From Allobacillus halotolerans (GTDB taxonomy: Bacteria > Bacillota > Bacilli > Bacillales > Alkalibacillaceae): DNA of 64,000 nucleotides. Below, piece after piece: positions 1 through 8,309 of the stretch (the stretch's first letter is position 1; every line of letters begins with the position of its first letter). A program made the translations under genes and the position numbers. The notes below the pieces were generated by a model. The model was given only the letters and a program-made list of their open reading frames with translations, had not been told where the DNA came from and did no database searches. The stretch lies in the NCBI RefSeq assembly GCF_028743495.1, contig NZ_CP117968.1. One strand, given 5' to 3'.

Positions 1-256
1 GTTGACTTGGCTGGACATCTTCTAAGCACAAAGCGTACTCTTCACTCTCTTCTGTGTGATGCTTGTTCCGAATCTGGCTAATCACAAGATTGGCTTCTTG
101 GCGAACATTCACATGAGAAGTTGACCGAGCGTTCTGTTCGACGACATTAATGAAAATTGAGAACGAAAGTGTTAAGATAATAGAAAGCAATAGAAGAACT
201 GCGAGAACTTCAACTAATGTGATTCCTTTCTGATTATCTAAGTGGTTTTTGAACAT
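1..256 (-). CDS. prepilin-like protein, partial (runs off left edge)
   Basis: Reading leftwards from ATG at 256, the frame stays open to the window edge and gives about 85 residues. A short hydrophilic leader MFKNHLDNQKG is followed by ITLVEVLAVLLLLSIILTL, the classic type III (prepilin) signal: Gly before the cut site, Glu at mature position 5, then a long hydrophobic helix. The ribosome site GGGTGAT lies just upstream; an ATG 12 nt further up has none. It is divergent from the next prepilin gene, with under 50 bp between starts, so a shared promoter region is likely. Probably a minor pilin or pseudopilin processed by the PilD of this locus. The C-terminus is not visible. Confidence 0.85.
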   Translation of the reverse strand, partial: MFKNHLDNQKGITLVEVLAVLLLLSIILTLSFSIFINVVEQNARSTSHVNVRQEANLVISQIRNKHHTEESEEYALCLEDVQPSQ

Positions 257-302
257 ATCATCACCCATTTTCTATTAAGCTAGTATTAAAAGAGGTGCAC
301 GA

Positions 303-719
303 ATGAAACGTCTAAACTTTATGTATAATGACCAAGGAATGACTTTAATAGAAATTCTCGGTGCAATCACAATTCTGAGTATCGTCTTGATCGGTTTCAT
401 GAGTTTTTTTCCACAATCTATTTTAATGTCTCAGAAGGCGGAAGACGAACTGACAGCGATCAATGTTGCTGAGCGTGTTTTGACGGAAGTAAAAGCTGAT
501 CCCCAATTGATTGATGAAGAATGGGGACCCATTGAAGAAAATCAGCAAAATTATTATCCTATAATCGAGATGGTTCCCCAATCAGATCATGACCCAACAG
601 AAATTGAGTACGGACTTACACGTATCCTCATCAAGATTTATGCAGAAAAACCACCTTCTGAATCAAGTCGTTTATCAGCCCAATTATATGGGTATATAGA
701 ACTGGAGGGGAATCAATGA
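303..719 (+). CDS. minor prepilin (PilV/PulG type)
   Basis: 138 residues. The N-terminus MKRLNFMYNDQG|MTLIEILGAITILSIVL is a prepilin leader with Gly-1 and Glu+5, followed by a hydrophobic helix to about residue 37. The rest is a small soluble head with no recognised motif. The segment AINVAERVLTEVKADP resembles PilV-like minor pilins, where a helix follows the transmembrane part. The ribosome site is GAGGTG about 6 nt before ATG. The stop overlaps the start of the next gene by 4 nt, so the two are translationally coupled. Expected to be cleaved by PilD and built into, or used to prime, the pilus. The exact minor-pilin class is uncertain. Confidence 0.85.
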   Translation: MKRLNFMYNDQGMTLIEILGAITILSIVLIGFMSFFPQSILMSQKAEDELTAINVAERVLTEVKADPQLIDEEWGPIEENQQNYYPIIEMVPQSDHDPTEIEYGLTRILIKIYAEKPPSESSRLSAQLYGYIELEGNQ

Positions 720-1237
720 GTCAATTTCATAAAAACGAAAACGGTGCAGCATTAGTTATCGTACTGTTGATCATCACCGTCATCGGAATCATCACCCCAC
801 CAATTATTTCAAATATTTTAGGCAGTATCGAACAATATCAACGAACCGAAGAAAGTGTACAGCGTTCGAAGTTGGAAGACATGGGTCTTACATATATGGA
901 AAATGCGATTATACAAAGTGAAGAAGTCGCTTCAGGCGAAATTGAAACTTGGTTAGGAAATTTAGACAGCGCACCAAATCATCATGTGATCGTTCGCCAA
1001 TTCAAAAACTCACTGGAAAATGAATTCAGGAAAAACGGTTTGATTGATGGTGTTGAAATTTCAATGACTGACCAAATCCGCTACCGGATCTCCATATCAG
1101 ACATCAAGATAGCGAACGGTCAAAACATTGTTGTCAACTATGCCGTTGCGCCAACCATCAATGGAGATTATCGTTCCAATCACCTAGTGGAAGAAATGAA
1201 AACCATCCAAGTTGCTATTGAGGATGAAGCCTCGTAA
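716..1237 (+). CDS. PilX-like pilus assembly protein
   Basis: 173 residues. The start NENGAALVIVLLIITVIG has the Gly-Ala-Ala-Leu pattern of PilX N-terminal proteins. Like those, it lacks the Glu+5 of ordinary pilins. One transmembrane helix (about residues 11-32) is followed by a soluble region with SIEQYQRTEESVQRSKLEDM, as in PilX proteins where the helix leads into a globular head. It overlaps the upstream minor pilin gene by ATGA. Known PilX members are minor pilins that help assembly and cell-cell contact. The role here is inferred from the family and the locus. Confidence 0.7.
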   Translation: MSQFHKNENGAALVIVLLIITVIGIITPPIISNILGSIEQYQRTEESVQRSKLEDMGLTYMENAIIQSEEVASGEIETWLGNLDSAPNHHVIVRQFKNSLENEFRKNGLIDGVEISMTDQIRYRISISDIKIANGQNIVVNYAVAPTINGDYRSNHLVEEMKTIQVAIEDEAS

Positions 1238-1665
1238 ACCAGGATGAACCTCGATTTTGAGATTTCGAGCGTGGAATCTTCCCACAGTTCCACTAGCAAG
1301 AATACTAGAGTCTCCATAGTAACCCCACTTCTCTTATTACTCAAGATAAGCACGATGAAATGAAATGTTTGTTTGCAGGTTTTTTTACCACAAAATTTAC
1401 CCTCGCTTGTGAAACGCCTGCTTAGCATTTGCGGGGGGTAGGAAAAAGACCCAGCAATACGATGGGGAAAATCATGATTGCCCTACACATCTCAATAAGC
1501 GTGAAACGTCGATTATAGTCAAGGAAAATATATTTATTTATTGAATAACCTCGATTTAAACATAGTACTTTAGTATAATGTAATTATAAAGTGTAATATA
1601 ATATAAAACTACTAGATATAGCTCTAAAAGTCACATAAAAGATGACAATTTAAGGGGAATGACAA
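1238..1665 (+). promoter_or_regulatory. 428-bp gap before pilB: promoter and possible structured leader
   Basis: No gene on either strand. A good -10, TATAAT at 1574-1579, lies in a very AT-rich stretch about 90 bp before the pilB start; its -35 is weak. Upstream, 1375-1490 has nested pairing potential: GCAGG near 1376 with CCTGC near 1419, and GTAGG near 1438 with CCTAC near 1483 enclosing a GCAAT/ATTGC hairpin. I could not match this to any riboswitch class I know, including both c-di-GMP classes. Either an unidentified RNA or chance pairing. Confidence 0.4.
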
Positions 1666-3324
1666 GTGGTCAAGAAAACGAAGCTTCGACTCGGGGAATT
1701 ACTTGTTCAAGCTGGGTTGATTTCCGAAGAACAATTGAATGAAGCGCTTGAAAAGAAAGACTCCAGTCAAAAACTCGGAGACTATTTGACTGAGCAAAAC
1801 TTAATCACAGATGTTCAAGTTGCTGAATTGCTGGAAGAGCAGCTGGGTTATCCGCATATTCGTTTACACAATTATCCTTTCGATCAGACATTATTGAAGT
1901 TGATTCCAAAAGAGTATGTCCAGGAAAAAAATATTGTTCCATTAAAGCGTGAAAAAAACAAACTCTTTCTGGCCATTTCCGATCCATTGGATTATTTTAC
2001 ACTCAACGATGTCCGGTTAATGACTGGATTTGAAGTCGAGCCTGTAATTGTCGTCAAAGATGAAATACGACAAGCGATTTTAACACTTTATGAACAAGAA
2101 GATTTTACCGAAGAACTGGAAGAGCAATTTCGAGAAGAAGCGGTTCATGATTTAACGATGGAAGAAGCCAGTTCGCCAATCGTAAAAATTTTAAACCAGC
2201 TTTTCCAGCAAGCCGTTGTCCAAAAGGCGAGTGATATTCATATTGATCCCCAAGAAATGAAAGTGTTCGTCCGGCTTCGTATTGATGGAGCGTTAAGGAC
2301 AGAGCAAACATTTTCTAAAGGTGTACAAGCGTCGATGATCACCCGAGTGAAAATTTTGGCCGGGCTTGACATCACGGAACAAAAGATCCCGCAAGACGGA
2401 CGGATCAAAATGAAGATTGAAGGAAGAAAGGTCGACTTTCGAGTCAGTACTTTACCAACCATTTTTGGTGAAAAAGTCGTTATCCGGGTGCTTGATACCG
2501 CAGCTACTTCAAACAACTTGGAAGAACTCGGCTTCTCTGAAAAAAATTATGAGAAGTTCATCAAGATGATTGAAGAACCTTTTGGCATTGTGCTATTGAC
2601 TGGACCAACCGGCTCTGGAAAAACATCAACCATGTATGCCGCACTAACTCGGTTAAACGATGAATCGATCAACATCATCACTGTCGAGGACCCGGTAGAG
2701 TACCAATTGGATGGCATTAATCAAATTCAAGTCAATCCGAAAGTTGATCTAACGTTTGCGAATGGTTTGCGGGCGATCCTCCGACAAGATCCGGATATTA
2801 TCATGCTCGGTGAAATTCGTGACCAAGAAACGGCAAACATGGCAGTTCGAGCGTCAATTACAGGACACTTAGTCCTTAGTACGCTTCATACAAATGATTC
2901 GATTGGAGCGATCGACCGATTGAAAAACATCGGTGTCGAGCAATTTTTGATTGGATCCTCCATCAATGGTGTTGTTGCACAGCGTTTAGTGAGGACGGTT
3001 TGTCGTGAATGCGTACGGGTTGTTGAACCATCAATTCGGGAAAAAGCTATTTTTAGTAAGTATAATATAGAGATAGAGGCAATCAAACGGGGTGCCGGCT
3101 GTCCGTCATGTAATCAGACAGGCTATCGTGGCAGAACAGCGATCCATGAAGTGTTATACATTGATGATGAGATCCGGGAAGCGATATTAAATGAAAAAAC
3201 ATCCGTTCATATTGAACAATTAGCGAGACAGAAAGGGTTTACCTATTTGTTCGAGGATGGATTACACAAAGTAAAACAAGGACTTACGACGACCGAAGAA
3301 GTCTTCCGAGTCGCTCAAGAATAA
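1666..3324 (+). CDS. pilB: type IV pilus assembly ATPase PilB
   Basis: 552 residues, normal for PilB/GspE. Start is GTG behind AAGGGGAATGACAA. Residues 1-150 form an MshEN-type N-terminal domain: RLGELLVQAGLISEEQLNEA followed by LGDYLTEQNLI, the two-part pattern that binds c-di-GMP in MshE-like ATPases. The motor domain has Walker A GPTGSGKTS near 312, an Asp box and Walker B region DPDIIMLGEIRDQETA near 376, and a zinc site CREC...CPSC near 445-480. It powers pilin extraction and polymerisation at the inner face of the membrane. pilC follows at once. No pilT retraction ATPase lies beside it, which is often where it sits. Confidence 0.95.
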   Translation: MVKKTKLRLGELLVQAGLISEEQLNEALEKKDSSQKLGDYLTEQNLITDVQVAELLEEQLGYPHIRLHNYPFDQTLLKLIPKEYVQEKNIVPLKREKNKLFLAISDPLDYFTLNDVRLMTGFEVEPVIVVKDEIRQAILTLYEQEDFTEELEEQFREEAVHDLTMEEASSPIVKILNQLFQQAVVQKASDIHIDPQEMKVFVRLRIDGALRTEQTFSKGVQASMITRVKILAGLDITEQKIPQDGRIKMKIEGRKVDFRVSTLPTIFGEKVVIRVLDTAATSNNLEELGFSEKNYEKFIKMIEEPFGIVLLTGPTGSGKTSTMYAALTRLNDESINIITVEDPVEYQLDGINQIQVNPKVDLTFANGLRAILRQDPDIIMLGEIRDQETANMAVRASITGHLVLSTLHTNDSIGAIDRLKNIGVEQFLIGSSINGVVAQRLVRTVCRECVRVVEPSIREKAIFSKYNIEIEAIKRGAGCPSCNQTGYRGRTAIHEVLYIDDEIREAILNEKTSVHIEQLARQKGFTYLFEDGLHKVKQGLTTTEEVFRVAQE

Positions 3325-3339
3325 TTGGGGGCATCGATC

Positions 3340-4548
3340 ATGGCATCGTTCCGCTATACCGTATTTGATATCGAAGGAAAAGTTGAAAAAGGGAAACTTG
3401 AAGCCTATAACAAAGAGCAAGCAAGAAAGATGCTAAGAGATCAAGGCTATAAAATTGAAGCCATTAATGAAATAAAAGAAACAATCTGGAACAAGGATCT
3501 TCATTTTGGTAAAATCGTTAAACCGCGTGAATTCGTCGTTTTTCTGAGGCAATTCCAAGCTTTACTGAAAGCGGGACTGACCATTGTTGAAGCAATTTAC
3601 CTATTAAGAGAACAAACGAAAAATAAATATTTTCACAAAGCGCTGTATTATATCGAAATTGATCTCCGTCAAGGAAAGTCATTGACACAAGCAATGGCAA
3701 ATCACCCAAAGATCTTCTCGGAATTCTTTCGGAATATGATTCATAGCGGAGAAGAGAGCGGATCACTCGAACCGACACTGAATGCATTAGCGGATTACTA
3801 TCATAAACAGCACCAGACGAGTCAGAGGATGAAATCAACTTTTGCTTATCCAGTTACCGTGCTAGTCGTCGCCATTGCCGTTGTTGTATTTCTATTAATC
3901 TATGTCGTTCCACAATTCGTCGCGATGTTTAATTCGTACGAAGCGGAGCTGCCGAGTGTAACAAAATTTGTACTCGGAGCAAGTGACTTTGTCGGCAACT
4001 TTTGGTGGTTGCTATTAATTCTAATAATTGGTATTATTTCATTAATTTATTACTTATTTCATCAAGAAAATACTGGGATAAAGATGGAACGATTTTTATT
4101 AAAACTACCTGTCATTGGCAGTATATTAGTTAAATCAAACTTAGCATCGATTGCCCGGTCGATGAGCTCTCTGCTAGGAAATTCGGTTCCGATTATCCAG
4201 GCAATGGAGCTGACTGAAAACACGACGAGCAATCGCATTTTCAAGCAAGCCCTTGTGCGGACAAGACATTCGCTTATCCAAGGTGGGTCTTTCGCAGAAC
4301 CACTGAAGCAGCACTGGGCATTCCCATATATGTTCACTGAAATGATTGCCGTCGGCGAACGAACCGGCTCACTGCCAGACATGTTAAAACAAGTTGCAAG
4401 CTTTTACGAAGAAGATTTGGAAACAGCTAACGATCAGCTGAAATCATTATTGGAACCATTGCTGATCATCACTTTATCCGTAGTCGTTGGTACGATCATC
4501 TTATCGATCATCATGCCAATGTTTGAGCTGTTTAATCAAATTAATTAA
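3340..4548 (+). CDS. pilC: type IV pilus platform protein PilC
   Basis: 402 residues. I chose ATG at 3340 because GGGGG lies 8 nt upstream; an in-frame TTG at 3325 lacks a site. Two copies of the T2SS/PilC F domain are visible. Each starts with a helical RQFQALLKAGLTIVEA-type segment (first about 65-190, second about 265-395). Membrane helices occur at about 165-190, 215-240 and the C-terminus (LLIITLSVVVGTIILSII). PilC is the inner-membrane platform that PilB acts on. It lies 15 nt after pilB in the same operon. Confidence 0.95.
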   Translation: MASFRYTVFDIEGKVEKGKLEAYNKEQARKMLRDQGYKIEAINEIKETIWNKDLHFGKIVKPREFVVFLRQFQALLKAGLTIVEAIYLLREQTKNKYFHKALYYIEIDLRQGKSLTQAMANHPKIFSEFFRNMIHSGEESGSLEPTLNALADYYHKQHQTSQRMKSTFAYPVTVLVVAIAVVVFLLIYVVPQFVAMFNSYEAELPSVTKFVLGASDFVGNFWWLLLILIIGIISLIYYLFHQENTGIKMERFLLKLPVIGSILVKSNLASIARSMSSLLGNSVPIIQAMELTENTTSNRIFKQALVRTRHSLIQGGSFAEPLKQHWAFPYMFTEMIAVGERTGSLPDMLKQVASFYEEDLETANDQLKSLLEPLLIITLSVVVGTIILSIIMPMFELFNQIN

Positions 4549-4634
4549 CCAAGTTTTTCATCACATCGATAACTACCGCGCTATAACCTTATCGATGTTT
4601 GAATATAATTAAATTATTTAAGGGAGAGGATTTC

Positions 4635-5111
4635 ATGCAAGCTATTTTAAGAAAGCGCGTCAGCAATTCAAAAGGGGTCACACTTGTTGAGTTGTTAGCA
4701 GTACTCGTTATTTTGGGGATTATTGCATTGATTGCTGTTCCGGCAATTGCAGGGGTGATTGATGATTCGAAGGAGAGTAGTATTAAGTCTACAGCGATTA
4801 ACACGATTAATGCAGTTGAATTGTATTCAGTAACTAACGATCTGTCTGATGATGCAATATCTGATTTGGCTCATAGTGAGATTGAAGGTGAATATGTTAA
4901 GGATCGGGATGGATTTGAGTGGGTAGCCTCAGACAATACAACTAACACTGCTTTTCCAACCTTTGGCGTAAATAGCGATGATGAGATTACTATAACTGGA
5001 ACTGGTGAGATTGATGGTGTGACAGTTACTTTTGAAAAAGCTACTATTAATGATATAAATGAATCTGATAGTACAACTGTTGATGGTACTTCTACAGGCG
5101 ATGGAAATTAA
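4635..5111 (+). CDS. major type IV pilin
   Basis: 158 residues. Start ATG 4635 follows AAGGGAGAGG; a TTG 36 nt upstream in the same frame has no site. The leader RKRVSNSKG|VTLVELLAVLVILGIIA has Gly-1, Glu+5 and a hydrophobic helix, as in ComGC and major pilins. The head is rich in Asp, Thr and Ser and has no Cys, so there is no disulfide loop. The acidic composition fits a secreted protein of a salt-tolerant organism. It sits between pilC and pilD and is the best candidate for the main fibre subunit. Confidence 0.88.
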   Translation: MQAILRKRVSNSKGVTLVELLAVLVILGIIALIAVPAIAGVIDDSKESSIKSTAINTINAVELYSVTNDLSDDAISDLAHSEIEGEYVKDRDGFEWVASDNTTNTAFPTFGVNSDDEITITGTGEIDGVTVTFEKATINDINESDSTTVDGTSTGDGN

Positions 5112-5137
5112 GATAAACGCAGATAGGATTTGATTAA

Positions 5138-5160
5138 AAGCGCGGCATTACGCCGCGCTT
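5138..5160 (+). terminator. GC-rich hairpin between pilin and pilD
   Basis: AAGCGCGGC, loop ATTAC, GCCGCGCTT: a perfect 9-bp stem right after the pilin gene. No T run follows (CCTATTAACC), so termination may be partial. Such a hairpin could stabilise the pilin mRNA and lower pilD expression. Confidence 0.6.
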
Positions 5161-5189
5161 CCTATTAACCTAGTCAGGAATGATGGCTT

Positions 5190-5948
5190 TTGATCATAGG
5201 AATTTATCTTTACATAGCGGTCCTTGGGTTAATCTTGGGCTCTTTTTATAATGTGGTAGGTTTACGCGTTCCAAATGGAGAGTCAATCGTCCACCCGCCA
5301 TCCCATTGTCCAAACTGCCAACACCGTTTAACACCACTTGAACTCATCCCAGTTTTTTCGTATATCGCACTTGGTGGAAAGTGCCGAAACTGTCGGTCGA
5401 AAATCTCACCGATCTACCCATTTTTTGAAGCGTTGACAGCAGCATTATTCGTATTTGCCTTTTATCAGATAGGATTTGATTGGAATCTATTAAACGCTTG
5501 GAGTTTAATCAGTTTATTGATCATTATTTCGATTTCTGATCTACATACACAATTAATTCCCGATCGGGTACTCATTTTTTTCTTTATATTAATCGGGACA
5601 TTACGCATATTCATTCCAACGGATCCTTGGTATGATGCCTACCTTGGTGCAGTGGTAGGGTTCTTATTATTACTGATTCTGGCAGTCATCAGTCGTGGAG
5701 GCATGGGTGGTGGCGACATTAAATTATATGCGGTCCTTGGTCTCGCGCTCGGTTTGCAAAATACGATTCTATCTTTACTATTGGCCGCATTTCTCGGTAC
5801 GATCGTTGGCTTGATATTAATGCCACTTGGGAAGATCAAGCGAGGAATACCTTTTGCGTTTGGTCCGTTTATTGCACTCGGTGCCTTATTGGCCTATTTT
5901 TATGGCGATTCGATGATTGAGTGGTATGTTACAACATTCTTCTACTAA
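5190..5948 (+). CDS. pilD: prepilin peptidase / N-methyltransferase PilD
   Basis: 252 residues, a polytopic membrane protein. The N-terminal methylase domain has the paired cysteines CPNC and CRNC (about residues 33-70) that bind zinc. The aspartyl protease residues are in ISDLHTQLIPD and GMGGGDIKLYAVLG, the two conserved Asp motifs of this family. It cuts prepilins after Gly and methylates the new N-terminus. Start TTG at 5190 has AGGA about 10 nt upstream; the nearby ATGs are out of frame. It should serve all prepilins here and perhaps the competence pseudopilins. Confidence 0.95.
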   Translation: MIIGIYLYIAVLGLILGSFYNVVGLRVPNGESIVHPPSHCPNCQHRLTPLELIPVFSYIALGGKCRNCRSKISPIYPFFEALTAALFVFAFYQIGFDWNLLNAWSLISLLIIISISDLHTQLIPDRVLIFFFILIGTLRIFIPTDPWYDAYLGAVVGFLLLLILAVISRGGMGGGDIKLYAVLGLALGLQNTILSLLLAAFLGTIVGLILMPLGKIKRGIPFAFGPFIALGALLAYFYGDSMIEWYVTTFFY

Positions 5949-5959
5949 AAGGTGAAAAC

Positions 5960-6937
5960 ATGAAAAACAATCTATTCATCAACTTGGAAATTAAAGACTA
6001 TGTCATTCGATTCGTTGAATGGAATGCAGAAACAAGAAAGATCGTGAAATTCGGCGAGCATTATATTTCGCGTGGAATTATTTCGAATGGAATGATTGAA
6101 GACCGAGATGAGTTTTTAAAGATTATTCGCATGCTGTCCAAAAAATGGCGCTTGAAACGTAAACAGATCAGAATGACGATGCCTGATGCAGCGGTTATTA
6201 TTCGAAAACAGTCCATTCCTTCGACGGTTGCTGAGGATGAAATTCAGCAATACGTAACCTTTGCGTTAGGTGAGTCGATTCATTTGCCGTTTGACCAACC
6301 GGTGATTGAAATTCTTTCTTTAGGGACAAACAATGAAGAAGACACCACGGATGAAAAGGAAATTGTCATGATTTCAACAGATGAAGAACTTGTCCATGAC
6401 TATTCCACTTGCTTTCAAGAGGTAGGTTTAAAGCTTGTTTCGATCGATATTTCACCGTTGAATTATTATCGTCTTTTCGAGGAACAGCAACTTCTTGAAT
6501 CGTCGGATGAGTTATTGTTAATCCAATACCATGTAGAAAATGTCGTTTTCACCGCAATAGAAGATGGCAATCCAATTTTTATCCAACAGTTTTCGTTATT
6601 CGATGACACGACGGATCCACAAAGCTATGGACCAACATTGCATAAAGAGGATTTTAGCCGCCAAGAGGTAATGGAGCAATTCAGTGAAATCAACACGGAG
6701 ATTGAACGAATTCAACGATTCTACCGTTATTCTATGAATGATGGTAAAAAGCAATTTACGAAAATGGCATTGGTTGGTGACACACCATTTTTAAGTGAGA
6801 TTCATAGCCAATTGGAAGAGCTTTATGAAATCCCGGTGATTGAATTGGATGTAGACCATTTTTCCGGACCAAAGGGTTTGAAGGTCGAACAGCGTTTTCA
6901 TCAGGCACTAGGGCTAGCAATGAGAGCAGGGATATAG
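5960..6937 (+). CDS. pilM: type IV pilus assembly protein PilM
   Basis: 325 residues, actin/FtsA-like fold. ATG 5960 follows AAAGGTGAAAAC; a GTG start 39 nt upstream would overlap pilD and has no site. The start NLFINLEIKDYVIRFVEW is the phosphate-1 strand region, and MALVGDTPFLSEI near 272 matches the second nucleotide-binding part. PilM is a cytoplasmic ring protein that binds the N-terminus of PilN and links the ATPase to the membrane complex. Followed directly by pilN. Confidence 0.9.
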   Translation: MKNNLFINLEIKDYVIRFVEWNAETRKIVKFGEHYISRGIISNGMIEDRDEFLKIIRMLSKKWRLKRKQIRMTMPDAAVIIRKQSIPSTVAEDEIQQYVTFALGESIHLPFDQPVIEILSLGTNNEEDTTDEKEIVMISTDEELVHDYSTCFQEVGLKLVSIDISPLNYYRLFEEQQLLESSDELLLIQYHVENVVFTAIEDGNPIFIQQFSLFDDTTDPQSYGPTLHKEDFSRQEVMEQFSEINTEIERIQRFYRYSMNDGKKQFTKMALVGDTPFLSEIHSQLEELYEIPVIELDVDHFSGPKGLKVEQRFHQALGLAMRAGI

Positions 6938-7471
6938 ATGGCAGCCGAAATTAATCTATTACGTAAAAGAGAACCGAAAAATCAAGGATCTTTTCTCGTT
7001 GGTGCGTTATTGACGATAACGACTGTATTAGCGGTTGCCATCTGTTTTTTACTCGCCTGGCAACAAGGTAGTGAAATAAGCTCAGTCGAAAACCGTATTC
7101 AGCAACAGGAGCAATTGAACCAAGCTTTGATGGAACAAGTGGAAGGCCCGGTGAATGATAGCGAACTTCAGCAACGGAAAAACTATATCGATCAAGTTTT
7201 GCCGTTACATCCGGAGGTTAGCTCATCCATTCAGGAAATTTCCAATCAATTGCCAAGTTCAGCAGCGATTGAACAGTTTACGTATATTGATAACTCTATT
7301 GAAGTCTCAATAAACGTACGTACGAGCCACCAAGCGACACAATACTTGAATCAATTGAGAGCGGTTCAAGGCGTGAATGATGTGTTACTACACTCAATTT
7401 TGGCAATTCCAGAAGAAGATTATTACTCCGCAACTTATACGATGCAAATTGAAGCAGGTGAATCGTCATGA
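6938..7471 (+). CDS. pilN: type IV pilus assembly protein PilN
   Basis: 177 residues. The N-terminal EINLLRKRE is the short cytoplasmic PilM-binding motif (INLLP type in PilN). One membrane helix follows (about 22-44), then a coiled coil with IQQQEQLNQALMEQV, then a small alpha/beta domain. ATG follows the pilM stop directly, and it shares 4 nt with pilO. It forms the inner-membrane alignment complex with PilO. Confidence 0.9.
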   Translation: MAAEINLLRKREPKNQGSFLVGALLTITTVLAVAICFLLAWQQGSEISSVENRIQQQEQLNQALMEQVEGPVNDSELQQRKNYIDQVLPLHPEVSSSIQEISNQLPSSAAIEQFTYIDNSIEVSINVRTSHQATQYLNQLRAVQGVNDVLLHSILAIPEEDYYSATYTMQIEAGESS

Positions 7472-8037
7472 AAATAAAGCTTCAGCCAAGTCAAATCAAA
7501 ATCATCCTCATTTGGATGGCCCTACTCATTGTAGGTGGGACGGCATTTTACTTTTTTTATTATAGTAGTCAAGCGGACGAATTAAACCGTGCGAATGAAA
7601 AACTGAAGATTGAAGAACAGCGAGAAGAAGCGCTTAAGCAAGCAAAGAATAAGCAAGAAGATATGGAAGCAATTACGATTGATGATTTACTCGTTCAATT
7701 GCCAGAGGGATTGAATGAAAAAGGATTTGTACAAACGGTCGAACGCGCAGCAAACGGGGAGCGTCTTTCAATTGAAGAGTACCTTTTTGAAGAACCAGCA
7801 GCCGTATTCGAAGATCAAGAAATCATCCAGCAGACCGTGACACTGAATGGACAAGCCAATTCGATACGTGCCATTGAACGATTCATTCAACAATTGGAAT
7901 CCGAAGAACGAATCATTCAAGTAAGCCGATTGACTTACCAAGAGCAGGACGCTGAAGAAATTAGCTTCCAGGCTGGCGTCATCATCTATGGAACTGGTGA
8001 ACTCGTGAATGGGGAAGAGGAACAAGAAGAAAGCTGA
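7468..8037 (+). CDS. pilO: type IV pilus assembly protein PilO
   Basis: 189 residues. One N-terminal membrane helix (IKIILIWMALLIVGGTAF, about 9-31), a charged coiled coil rich in Glu and Lys (36-65), and a ferredoxin-like C-terminal part. This is the standard PilO layout; PilO pairs with PilN. Start ATGA overlaps the pilN stop. The stop codon lies inside the terminator hairpin, so this is the last gene of the operon. No pilP/pilQ follow, as expected for a cell without an outer membrane. Confidence 0.88.
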   Translation: MKIKLQPSQIKIILIWMALLIVGGTAFYFFYYSSQADELNRANEKLKIEEQREEALKQAKNKQEDMEAITIDDLLVQLPEGLNEKGFVQTVERAANGERLSIEEYLFEEPAAVFEDQEIIQQTVTLNGQANSIRAIERFIQQLESEERIIQVSRLTYQEQDAEEISFQAGVIIYGTGELVNGEEEQEES

Positions 8038-8074
8038 GCAGTCGATTCTCGTAATCGATCACTCAGCTTTTTTT
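8032..8074 (+). terminator. terminator of the pilus operon
   Basis: AGCTGAG...CTCAGCT with an inner TCGATT/AATCGA stem, followed by TTTTTTT. The first arm contains the pilO stop codon. In reverse, the hairpin is followed by a shorter T run, so it may also stop transcripts from the minus-strand ABC operon. Confidence 0.85.
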
Positions 8075-8154
8075 GGTTCTTTTACTATTGATAATGGAGA
8101 TATGCTCGCGACTAATGGAGTCAAACAGCGGAATTTCACCCAAACCTTGTTGAG

Positions 8155-8301
8155 CTTCAGTGTTAATGGAGCGAACTTCAGTGTTTATTTCGGTTTCTTC
8201 AGTGTTAAATAGGTTTTCTTCAGTGTTAAAGTAGCAATCTTCAGGGTTAAATCAGATTTCTTCAGTGTTAATTGTGAAAGCTTCAGTGTTAATTCAAAAA
8301 C
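8155..8301. repeat. 21-bp tandem array, TTCAGTGTTAA family (7 copies)
   Basis: Units start with CTTCAG at 8155, 8176, 8197, 8218, 8239, 8260 and 8281, exactly 21 bp apart. The conserved part is CTTCAGTGTTAA; the last 8-9 bp of each unit vary. Degenerate copies may extend leftwards to about 8090. The array lies between the pilO terminator and the stop of the minus-strand permease gene, so it is probably in that gene's 3' untranslated region. The same family recurs at 26.7 and 45.9 kb. Confidence 0.95.
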
Positions 8302-8309
8302 CCGTTCTT

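Noticed and set aside
1180..1428. Minus-strand frame after the PilX-like gene
   Set aside because: No ribosome site or family match; it overlaps the plus-strand gene end and the pilB leader.
1375..1490. c-di-GMP riboswitch before pilB
   Set aside because: The conserved cores of class I (GGGCAAACC...GACGCAAAGCC) and class II were not found.
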